Assembly (NCBI GenBank): GCA_027489195.1
Contig: JAIYAG010000341.1
Coordinates: forward strand, 1 to 5,956
DNA length: 5,956 bases
Direction of reading: 5' to 3'
From: Burkholderiales bacterium
GTDB taxonomy: Bacteria; Pseudomonadota; Gammaproteobacteria; Burkholderiales; Burkholderiaceae_E
Position numbers and translations under genes: made by a program. Positions 1 to 5,587 of this stretch are shown here, in pieces; position 1 is the stretch's first letter, and each line of letters starts with the position of its first letter. The notes below the pieces were generated by a model, which saw only the letters and a list, made by a program, of their open reading frames with translations, was not told the origin of the DNA and did not search any database.

Positions 1-146
1 AAGCCGCCGCGGCTGGCCGGGGCGGCTTCGTCCACGGCGGCGGCCTTCGGCGGCGCAGCGGGCGCCTGGGCGACGGCGAGCGGCCCCACGACCGCCAGCA
101 GCGCGCCGGCGAGGCTCCGGGCGACCCATCGTGCGACAATCCCCAT
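1..146 (-). CDS. Exported protein, N-terminal fragment (signal peptide)
   Basis: Reading leftwards from an ATG at 146-144 gives 48 codons without a stop before the window edge. The N-terminus is a textbook Sec signal peptide. It has a short basic n-region with two arginines ([11 protein letters not shown]), a hydrophobic stretch ([15 protein letters not shown]) and an AxA-type cleavage site after AQA, near residue 27. A mature start rich in Ala, Pro and Lys follows, as in periplasmic or envelope proteins with a flexible linker. Nothing of the folded domain lies in the window, so no function can be given. No good Shine-Dalgarno precedes the ATG. An ATG at 129-127 lies in another frame and gives only an arginine-rich shadow. 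The gene is divergent from fabI with just 26 nt between the two starts. The call rests on signal-peptide architecture alone. Confidence 0.6.
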   Translation of the reverse strand, partial: MGIVARWVARSLAGALLAVVGPLAVAQAPAAPPKAAAVDEAAPASRGG

Positions 147-172
147 CGACCAAATTCTATCGGAGAATCCCG
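147..172. promoter_or_regulatory. Short divergent gap holding the fabI ribosome-binding site
   Basis: Only 26 nt separate the divergent starts at 146 (minus) and 173 (plus). GGAG at 162-165 lies 7 nt before the fabI ATG and supports that start over the in-frame GTG at 131, which has no such site. The segment at 151-160 is AT-rich in an otherwise very GC-rich region. On the minus strand it reads TAGAAT at 159-154, a 5/6 match to a -10 box, but no convincing -35 box is placed 16-18 nt upstream of it. Promoters for both genes probably reach into the opposite coding regions. The RBS is directly visible; the promoter is only a suggestion. Confidence 0.45.
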
Positions 173-958
173 ATGTTCCTGGCAGGCAAACGCATCCTCA
201 TCATGGGCTTGCTGTCCAACCGGTCGATCGCGTACGGGATCGCCCGGGCGTGCCGGGCCCAGGGCGCGGAACTCGCGTTCACCTACCAGACCGACCGCTT
301 CAAGGACCGGGTCACCGACATGGCGGCCGAATTCGGCTCCGATGCGGTGTTTCCGTGCGACGTCGGCGACGACGCGCAGATCGCGGCACTGTTCGCGGCG
401 CTCGGCGAGCGCTGGGACGGGCTGGACGGCGTGGTCCACGCGATCGCCTTCGCGCCGCGCGAGGCGATCTCCGGCGACTTCTTCGAGGGCTTCTCGCGCG
501 AGGCGTTCCGCGTCGCCCACGACGTGTCGGCCTACAGCTTCGCGGGGGTGGCGCAGGCCGCGCGCCCGCTGATGGCCGGCCGCAAGGGCGCGCTGCTCAC
601 CATGTCCTACCTCGGTGCGGTGCGTGCGGTGCCGCACTACAACGTGATGGGCATGGCCAAGGCCTCGCTGGAGGCGAGCGTGCGCTACATGGCCTCGAGC
701 CTCGGACCGACCGGCACGCGGGTCAACGCCATCTCGGCCGGCCCGATCAAGACGCTCGCCGCTTCGGGCATCAAGGGGTTCTCGAAGCTGCTGGACTATG
801 CCGAGCAGAACGCACCGCTGCGCAAGAACGTGACGATCGACGAGGTGGGCAACGTCGCCGCCTTCCTGATGTCCGACCTCGCCTCGGGCGTCACCGGCGA
901 GATCACCTACGTCGATGCCGGCTTCTCGATCACCACCGGCATGCCGGCGGTCGAGTAG
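173..958 (+). CDS. fabI: Enoyl-[acyl-carrier-protein] reductase (NADH), FabI
   Basis: Predicted cytoplasmic enzyme that catalyses the last reduction of each type II fatty-acid elongation cycle, turning trans-2-enoyl-ACP into acyl-ACP with NADH. The 261-residue product is close to the length of E. coli FabI (262) and aligns almost throughout. The N-terminal nucleotide-binding motif reads [13 protein letters not shown] (residues 12-24), matching the FabI form of the SDR glycine motif. The catalytic Tyr/Lys pair with FabI's wider Y-x6-K spacing is Tyr156 and Lys163 (YNVMGMAK), and the second conserved tyrosine is Tyr146 in [21 protein letters not shown] (185-200) is the substrate-binding loop region, and the C-terminus carries the VDAGFS signature. 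Ala92 occupies the place of E. coli Gly93, a position linked to triclosan sensitivity; alanine there is natural in some FabIs. The ATG at 173 is chosen because GGAG sits 7 nt upstream and E. coli FabI begins at the same point. A GTG at 131 would add 14 residues. It heads a possible three-gene plus-strand series. Confidence 0.97.
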   Translation: MFLAGKRILIMGLLSNRSIAYGIARACRAQGAELAFTYQTDRFKDRVTDMAAEFGSDAVFPCDVGDDAQIAALFAALGERWDGLDGVVHAIAFAPREAISGDFFEGFSREAFRVAHDVSAYSFAGVAQAARPLMAGRKGALLTMSYLGAVRAVPHYNVMGMAKASLEASVRYMASSLGPTGTRVNAISAGPIKTLAASGIKGFSKLLDYAEQNAPLRKNVTIDEVGNVAAFLMSDLASGVTGEITYVDAGFSITTGMPAVE

Positions 959-1024
959 CCCGAGGCCCGCCCCGACTCGACTCGATCCGCCACGCCGCGC
1001 CCCGCCCCGCCGAGGAGACACCGA

Positions 1025-1894
1025 ATGCGCCGATCCGCCACCGCCCTGCTCGCCGCACTCGCCCTCGCCGGATGCGCGAGCCTGCGGCCCGACGCCCCGA
1101 CCTGCCCGACCGATGCGCAGATCGCCGACACCGTGCGCCGCTACGTGGCGCTCGAGCCCGAGCCGAACCCGCCGGAGTCGATGACGATGGCCGGCGCGGT
1201 CTGCGGCCGCGACAAGCTGGTGCGCGCGCTCGGCGCTTCGCAGGGGCGCGTGGTCGGCTACAAGGCGGGCCTCACCAACACCGCGGTGCAGAAGCGCTTC
1301 AGCTGGAACGCGCCGGTCCGCGGCACGCTGTTCGAGCGGATGATCGTCGCCGACGGCGCCGAGGTACCGGCGAAGTTCGGCGCGCGTCCGCTCTTCGAGG
1401 CCGACCTGGTGGTCGAGGTCGGCAGCAGCGCCATCCACGATGCGAAGACGCCGCTCGAGGTGCTGGGCGCGCTTCGCTCGATCCGTCCGTTCATCGAGCT
1501 GCCCGACCTGGTGGTGCAGGAGCCGGCCAAGCTCGGCGGCGTCGGCATCACCGCGATCAACGTCGGCGCCCGTCTGGGCGTGCTCGGCGCGCCGATCGCC
1601 GCGAGCGCGGACCCGAAGCTGGCCGATGCGCTGCGCGACATGACGGTGCGCCTGGTCGACGCGACGGGCAAGGAACTCGACACCGGCCGCGGCAGCGCGA
1701 TCCTCGAGCATCCGCTGAACGCGGTGATCTGGCTCGCCCAGGACCTGAAGCAGGCCGGCATCGTGCTCAAGCCCGGCGACCTGCTGTCGCTCGGCTCGTT
1801 CTCGCGGCTGCTGCCGCCGCAGCCGGGCACCACGGTGCGCGCGGTCTACGAAGGGCTGCCCGGCACGCCGTCGGTGTCGGTGCGCTTCCGCTGA
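1025..1894 (+). CDS. Lipoprotein of the fumarylacetoacetate hydrolase / 2-keto-4-pentenoate hydratase family
   Basis: A 289-residue protein with a lipoprotein signal peptide. It has basic Arg2-Arg3, a hydrophobic run, and lipobox LALAGC with the acylated cysteine at Cys17. Ala18 at +2 favours outer-membrane sorting. The rest resembles MhpD-type 2-keto-4-pentenoate hydratases over its whole length. GYKAGLTN (78-85) contains the Lys80 equivalent to the family's active-site lysine. EADLVVEVG (125-133) matches the metal-ligand strand, with Glu125 and Asp127 in the usual Glu-x-Glu places. Glu158 lies where a further acidic ligand is expected. HPLNAVIWLA (229-238) and GDLLSLGSFS (251-260) match the conserved C-terminal blocks. 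The usual DNAS-type segment appears altered to INVGA (178-182), so hydratase activity is not assured. Known relatives are mostly cytoplasmic enzymes of aromatic meta-cleavage pathways, which makes an envelope-anchored form odd. No pathway partners are nearby. GAGGAG at 1012-1017 lies 7 nt before the ATG. The family call is firm; substrate and activity are unknown. Confidence 0.85.
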   Translation: MRRSATALLAALALAGCASLRPDAPTCPTDAQIADTVRRYVALEPEPNPPESMTMAGAVCGRDKLVRALGASQGRVVGYKAGLTNTAVQKRFSWNAPVRGTLFERMIVADGAEVPAKFGARPLFEADLVVEVGSSAIHDAKTPLEVLGALRSIRPFIELPDLVVQEPAKLGGVGITAINVGARLGVLGAPIAASADPKLADALRDMTVRLVDATGKELDTGRGSAILEHPLNAVIWLAQDLKQAGIVLKPGDLLSLGSFSRLLPPQPGTTVRAVYEGLPGTPSVSVRFR

Positions 1895-1907
1895 GGGCGG
1901 ACGAACG

Positions 1908-2237
1908 GTGCTGCGGCCCGGCATCCCGCCCGAGCAGACGCGCGACCTGCTGCTGCGCGTCCTGTCGGTCCAGGCCTCGCTGGCGGGCTTCTCGATCGCC
2001 GCGATCGGGCTGATGCGCTTCAGCACGCGCTCCGCGGCGTTCTCCACCTTCGCGGACGACCTGCTCGGCCTGTGCGCGCTGGTCTTCCTGGTCTCGACCT
2101 ACCTGACGTTCTGGGCGCTGCGCACGCGCAGCGACGCGCGGATGCAGTGGCTGGCGCGCTGGGTCGACGGCCTGTTCCTCGCCGGGCTGACCGGTCTGGT
2201 CAGCGCGGGCTTCATGATCCTGTACGCCGTGACCTGA
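1908..2237 (+). CDS. Small three-helix membrane protein of unknown function
   Basis: A 109-residue product that I do not recognise. Three hydrophobic stretches are visible at roughly residues 18-36, 51-71 and 86-107, the last running to the C-terminus. The first loop carries Arg37 and Arg41. The second (about 72-85) is strongly basic, with several Arg residues and an Asp. Such a protein would sit in the inner membrane, but the positive charges on both loops leave the topology unclear. The GTG start at 1908 follows the upstream stop by 13 nt. GAGGG at 1893-1897, overlapping that stop, could serve as a ribosome-binding site with 10-nt spacing. Third-position GC bias and the hydrophobic periodicity support coding. 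The tight spacing suggests co-transcription with the lipoprotein gene. It could be an uncharacterised DUF-type membrane protein; no catalytic motif is visible. Confidence 0.7.
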   Translation: MLRPGIPPEQTRDLLLRVLSVQASLAGFSIAAIGLMRFSTRSAAFSTFADDLLGLCALVFLVSTYLTFWALRTRSDARMQWLARWVDGLFLAGLTGLVSAGFMILYAVT

Positions 2238-2244
2238 GCGGCGC

Positions 2245-2267
2245 GGCCGGGGCGCGCGGCCCCGGCC
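2245..2267. terminator. GC-rich hairpin between convergent genes, possible bidirectional terminator
   Basis: Arms GGCCGGGGC (2245-2253) and GCCCCGGCC (2259-2267) form a perfect 9-bp stem with a 5-nt loop. It lies in the 33-nt gap between the stops at 2237 (plus) and 2271 (minus), exactly where a shared terminator is expected. No T tract follows on either strand, so it would not be a canonical intrinsic terminator. In a genome this GC-rich it might help Rho-dependent termination or protect 3' ends. Confidence 0.45.
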
Positions 2268-2270
2268 CGC

Positions 2271-3446
2271 TCAGCCGGGGTCCGCCGGACCATCGGCGCC
2301 GGCCGCCGTCGACGGCACCATCCCCGGCATCGACTTCGCGCGCCGCTCGAGCCACCAGCCGGCCTGCGGCGGCACCAGCCCGAACGGATCGACGCCGAGC
2401 TTGGCGGCGGCGTCCATCGCCCAGTTCGGGTTCCACAGCATCTCGCGGGCGAGCGCGATCAGGTCGGCGTCGCCGTCCTGCAGCACGCGCTCGGCCTGGG
2501 CGGGATGCACGATCAGGCCGACCGCCATCGCGCGCACGCCGGCCTCGCGCTGGATCGCACGGGCGAACGGCACCTGGTAGCCGTAGCCGATCGGCGCGCT
2601 CGAGACCGGCCGCGGGGTGATGCCGCCCGCGCTGCAGTCGATCACGTCGACGCCGAGCGCACCGAGCCGCCGCGCGAGCGCGACGCTGTCGGCGGGCGCC
2701 CAGCCGGCATCGTCGTCGATCGACAGGCGCACGAAGAGCGGCTTGTCGGCCGGCCACGCGGCGCGCACGCGCTCGGCGACCTCGAGCGCGAAGCGCATCC
2801 GCTTCTCGGGTGTGCCGCCGTACGCGTCCTCGCGCCGGTTGGCCTGCGGGGACAGGAACTCGTGCAGCAGGAAGCCGTGCGCGCCGTGGATCTCGACGAC
2901 ATCGAAGCCGGCGGCGTGGGCCCGCTCGGTGGCACGGCCCCAGGCCTCGATCACCTGGCGGATCTCGGCGACCGACAGCTCGCGCGGCACCGGCGATGCC
3001 GCGTCGGCCGCGAGCGCGCTCGGCGCGACCAGCTCCCAGTCGTCCCAGTCGGGGATCGCGTCGCTGCGCACCAGCGGGCCGCCGCCCTCCCAGGGACGGG
3101 CCACCCGCGCCTTGCGCCCGGAATGTCCGAGCTGGATGCCGCAGGCAGCGCCGCAGCCGTGCACCAGGTCGACGATGCGCGCGAGCCCGGGGACGAAGGC
3201 GTCGTCCCACAGCCCGAGGTCACCGACGGTGCCGCAGCCGCGCCGCTCGATCTTGGTCGACTCGACCATCACCAGCCCGGCACCGCCCGCGGCGAAGCGC
3301 CCGGCGTTCATCAGGTGCCAGTCGTTCGGATGCCCGCCGATCGCGGCGTACTGGTGCATCGGCGCGACCACGATCCGGTTCTTGAGCGTCAGCCCGCGCA
3401 GCGCGAGCGGCGCGAACAGCAGCGGCGACGCCGCGGCCGCGCTCAC
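2271..3446 (-). CDS. NADH:flavin oxidoreductase, Old Yellow Enzyme family (YqjM/XenA-like)
   Basis: A 391-residue FMN-dependent TIM-barrel protein, predicted cytosolic, of the class that reduces activated C=C bonds with NAD(P)H. Visible landmarks are LKNRIVVAPM (21-30), NDWH (41-44) and IQLGHSGRKA (104-113), with Gln105 at the FMN-contacting position. EIHGAHGFLLHEFLSP (185-200) carries His187 and His190, the substrate-anion-binding pair (YqjM His164/His167), and is followed by the AYGG block (208-211). Arg240 in FVRLS is the likely flavin-contacting Arg, and ALAREMLWNP (331-340) is the C-terminal phosphate-binding region. Two consensus positions differ: the YqjM Cys26 position is His31 (PMHQY), and Tyr169 is Phe192. 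A tail of about 20 residues after WLERRAK looks unstructured. The GTG start overlaps the senC stop as GTGA and has GAGGT 6 nt upstream, implying translational coupling with senC. Physiological substrate unknown. A selenium-related role is inferred from position only. Confidence 0.93.
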   Translation of the reverse strand: MSAAAASPLLFAPLALRGLTLKNRIVVAPMHQYAAIGGHPNDWHLMNAGRFAAGGAGLVMVESTKIERRGCGTVGDLGLWDDAFVPGLARIVDLVHGCGAACGIQLGHSGRKARVARPWEGGGPLVRSDAIPDWDDWELVAPSALAADAASPVPRELSVAEIRQVIEAWGRATERAHAAGFDVVEIHGAHGFLLHEFLSPQANRREDAYGGTPEKRMRFALEVAERVRAAWPADKPLFVRLSIDDDAGWAPADSVALARRLGALGVDVIDCSAGGITPRPVSSAPIGYGYQVPFARAIQREAGVRAMAVGLIVHPAQAERVLQDGDADLIALAREMLWNPNWAMDAAAKLGVDPFGLVPPQAGWWLERRAKSMPGMVPSTAAGADGPADPG

Positions 3447-4504
3447 GCCCGCACCTCGATCGCCGGCTCGCCGTCGACGAAGTCGCCGATCACCGCGGCC
3501 CGCTCGAAGCCGTCGCGCCGGAAGACCGCGAGCACGTCGTCGAGCGCCTCGGGCGCGCAGGCCACCAGCAGGCCGCCGCTGGTCTGAGGGTCGGTGAGCA
3601 GCGCCCGCTCGAGCCCGCCGATACCCTCGCCCAGCCGTACCTCCCCGCCGTAGCCGTCCCAGTTCCGCGCCGAGGCGCCGGTCACGAAGCCGCGTTCGGC
3701 GAGCGCGCGCACGCCGTCGAGCAGCGGCACCGCCGGCCAGTCGAGCCGGACGACCAGCCGCGCCCCGCGCGCCATCTCGAGCGCGTGGCCGAGCAGGCCG
3801 AAGCCGGTGACGTCGGTCAGCGCATGCACGCCCGCGAGCTCGGCGAGGCCGCGCCCCGGGGTGTTGAGCCGCGTGGTCGCCGCGATCATCGCCGCATAGC
3901 CCTCGGGCGAGAGCTGGCCCTGCTTCAGCGCGGCCGACATCACGCCCACGCCGATCGGCTTGCCCAGCACCAGCAGGTCGCCGGCGCGGGCGCCGCCGTT
4001 GCGCCTGACCCGGTCGGGGTGGACGAGGCCCATCACCACCAGCCCGTAGATCGGCTCGACCGAGTCGATCGTGTGGCCGCCTGCGATCGGGATGCCGGCT
4101 GCCGCGCAGACCGATTCGCCGCCGGCGAGCACGCGGCCGATGGTCTCGAGCGGCAGCCGGTCGATCGGCATGCCGACCAGCGCGAGCGCCATGATCGGCG
4201 CACCGCCCATCGCGTAGACGTCGGAGATCGCGTTGGTCGCCGCGATGCGGCCGAAGTCGAACGGATCGTCGACGATCGGCGTGAAGAAGTCGGTGGTCGC
4301 GATCAGCGCCTGGTGCTCGTTCAGCCGATAGACCGCGGCATCGTCGGCGGTCTCGATGCCGACCATCAGCTGCGGCGGCACCGGCATCCGCGCGCTGTCC
4401 TTGAGGATCTCGGCGAGCACGGCGGGGGCGATCTTGCAGCCGCAGCCGCCACCGTGGGAGAAGGCGGTCAGGCGGATCGGGCCGGGGGGCACGGGGGCGT
4501 TCAT
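3443..4504 (-). CDS. senC: Selenophosphate synthetase (selenide, water dikinase), SenC/SelD family
   Basis: Predicted cytoplasmic enzyme that makes selenophosphate from selenide and ATP. The 353-residue product aligns end to end with E. coli SelD. FSHGGGCGCKI (15-25) holds the catalytic Cys21 (E. coli Cys17) and Lys24 (Lys20). The catalytic residue is an ordinary TGC cysteine, not selenocysteine. Asp55 in ETADDAAVY, Asp95 in NAISDVYAMGG and Asp231 in TDVTGFGLLGH correspond to the metal-binding Asp51, Asp91 and Asp227. AGGHTID (141-147) and LLTDPQTSGGLL (302-313) are further family blocks. The start ATG overlaps the senB stop as ATGA, and GGAG at 4514-4511 lies 6 nt upstream. Coupling to a SenB-type glycosyltransferase and proximity to a SenA-like gene argue that this copy feeds selenoneine synthesis; hence the name senC. 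By sequence alone it could equally be called selD and might also supply selenocysteine or selenouridine synthesis. No selA, selB, tRNA-Sec or selU lies in the window. Confidence 0.93.
   Translation of the reverse strand: MNAPVPPGPIRLTAFSHGGGCGCKIAPAVLAEILKDSARMPVPPQLMVGIETADDAAVYRLNEHQALIATTDFFTPIVDDPFDFGRIAATNAISDVYAMGGAPIMALALVGMPIDRLPLETIGRVLAGGESVCAAAGIPIAGGHTIDSVEPIYGLVVMGLVHPDRVRRNGGARAGDLLVLGKPIGVGVMSAALKQGQLSPEGYAAMIAATTRLNTPGRGLAELAGVHALTDVTGFGLLGHALEMARGARLVVRLDWPAVPLLDGVRALAERGFVTGASARNWDGYGGEVRLGEGIGGLERALLTDPQTSGGLLVACAPEALDDVLAVFRRDGFERAAVIGDFVDGEPAIEVRA
3453..3457 (-). promoter_or_regulatory. Shine-Dalgarno that fixes the oxidoreductase GTG start
   Basis: On the minus strand GAGGT lies inside the last codons of senC, 6 nt before the GTG at 3446. 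It supports the overlapping GTG as the true start. It also supports reinitiation coupled to senC translation. Confidence 0.6.
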
Positions 4505-5499
4505 CGGGGTCTCCGGAGGGGCGATTCGAGCAGCGTCTGGACGAGGGCCCGTACCGCGGCGCGCTCGCGGTCGGGCGCGAACCGCGGCGCGAGCGCGGCA
4601 CCGCGGGCACGCAGTGCGTCGACGAAGGCCGGCTCGTCGCGGCAGCGCACGATCAGCGCGGCGAGTGCCGCGTCGTCGCCGACCGCGAAGAGCCCGGGAA
4701 AATCGTCGCCGAGCAGGCCGACCGAGCCGGGGATGCGCGAGGCCAGCACCGGCACGCCGCTGGTGAGCGCCTCGATCAGCACGTTGGCCCCGCCCTCCAT
4801 CACCGAGGGCAGCAGCAGCACGCGGCCGCGGGCGATGAGCCGGCGCGCCGCGGCGTGCGGCAGCGACCCGCGCCGCTCGATGCGCGGATCGGCGGCTGCG
4901 GCCCGCGCGAACGCCTCGCCGCAGCCCGCCTCGCTGGTGCCGCCGACATGCACCAGCCGCAGCGTCGGGTCGGACAGCCGCGCGAGCGCGCGCACCGCGG
5001 TCATCGGATCCTTCTCGGGGCGCAGGTGACCGACCAGCAGCAGGTCGACGGTGCGCCGGCGCGGCGGCAGCGGCCGGCGCGACGGGGCCGACTGCTCGAT
5101 CACGAGGGCGCGCGGCCGCACCGCCTCGGGCAGCGCGTCGGGGCCGCGCGACTGCAGGCACACCAGCCGGTCCGCCAGCACCAGCGAGCGCTGCGCGACC
5201 GGATCGGTGTCGATGTCGCGATACAGGTCGGTGCCGGTCATGACCAGCGCGATCGGGATGCCGGCTTCGGCGGCCCGGGCGATCGCCCCCGCCGAGCGCC
5301 GCGCATGCAGCGCGACGATCACGTCGGGCCGCGCCGCCGCGTCGCCATCGAAGCCATCCGCCGCGGCCCAGTCGGTCCGCACCGCCACCCGATGCCCGGC
5401 GCGCAGGAACTGGGCCCAGCGGCGCGCCGTCTGCCAGTTGCCGTTGTTGGCAGCCGCAAGCGCCGGTGAGATGATCGCGACCCTGGGAGAGCGCAGCAC
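4501..5499 (-). CDS. senB: Selenosugar synthase, SenB-type glycosyltransferase
   Basis: A 332-residue GT-B fold, GT4-like glycosyltransferase, predicted cytosolic. SenB uses selenophosphate and a UDP-sugar to form a C-Se bond at the anomeric carbon, giving a selenosugar. The N-terminus has the first Rossmann strand followed by the distinctive NNGNWQTARRWAQFL (18-32). That block is typical of the proteobacterial family formerly known only as a putative glycosyltransferase and now linked to SenB. The second half shows GHLRPEKDP (157-165), the donor-site basic loop, and the EX7E motif with Glu235 and Glu243 in EGGANVLIEAL. Length fits the family. The GTG at 5499 is the only reasonable in-frame start: no ATG, GTG or TTG lies between it and the inside of senA. 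It lacks a clear Shine-Dalgarno. Its stop overlaps the senC start by 4 nt. The gene diverges from a SenA-like gene, and this neighbourhood makes SenB far likelier than a surface-polysaccharide transferase. The name is from motif memory, not a database search. Confidence 0.87.
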   Translation of the reverse strand: MLRSPRVAIISPALAAANNGNWQTARRWAQFLRAGHRVAVRTDWAAADGFDGDAAARPDVIVALHARRSAGAIARAAEAGIPIALVMTGTDLYRDIDTDPVAQRSLVLADRLVCLQSRGPDALPEAVRPRALVIEQSAPSRRPLPPRRRTVDLLLVGHLRPEKDPMTAVRALARLSDPTLRLVHVGGTSEAGCGEAFARAAAADPRIERRGSLPHAAARRLIARGRVLLLPSVMEGGANVLIEALTSGVPVLASRIPGSVGLLGDDFPGLFAVGDDAALAALIVRCRDEPAFVDALRARGAALAPRFAPDRERAAVRALVQTLLESPLRRPR

Positions 5500-5587
5500 G
5501 GATACCGATGGCTGGAGTGGGCCGTCCGACCGTACCGACGCAGAGCACGACGATGGGACGCACGGTTCCGACACGGGAGCGGATGGG
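5500..5587. promoter_or_regulatory. senA-senB divergent intergenic region with three CCGAC motifs
   Basis: The 88 nt between the senB GTG (5499, minus) and the preferred senA TTG (5588, plus) must hold signals for both transcription units. Three copies of CCGAC lie at 5526-5530, 5535-5539 and 5568-5572, all on the plus strand. Each is preceded by a GT within one to two bases (GTCCGAC, GTACCGAC, GTTCCGAC). Start-to-start spacings are 9 and 33 nt. They could be operator half-sites, but short GC-rich repeats arise easily by chance here. No clear sigma-70 -35/-10 pair stands out on either strand. Confidence 0.4.
5575..5579 (+). promoter_or_regulatory. Shine-Dalgarno supporting a TTG start for senA
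   Basis: GGGAG lies 8 nt before the TTG at 5588. The competing in-frame ATG at 5471 has no usable site at the right distance and would overlap the 5' end of senB. This motif therefore decides the proposed start. Confidence 0.5.

Noticed and set aside
131..172. GTG at 131 as the fabI start
   Set aside because: It adds 14 residues absent from FabI proteins. The ATG at 173 has a well-placed GGAG and matches the E. coli N-terminus.
959..1024. Possible terminator or regulatory element between fabI and the lipoprotein gene
   Set aside because: The 66-nt gap is C-rich and shows only the ribosome-binding site at 1012-1017; no convincing hairpin or promoter was found.
250..2013. Long plus-strand open frame (587 codons) across fabI and the lipoprotein gene
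   Set aside because: It is very rich in Arg, Gly and Ala, matches no family, and lies out of frame with two well-recognised genes. It is a high-GC shadow.
2271..4610. Minus-strand frame fusing sequence upstream of the oxidoreductase into a 779-residue protein
   Set aside because: The portion before residue 388 is an out-of-frame reading of senC. The oxidoreductase starts at GTG 3446.
2505..5029. Several long plus-strand open frames opposite the oxidoreductase, senC and senB
   Set aside because: Antisense shadows of conserved genes, with Arg/Ala/His-rich composition and no recognisable motifs.
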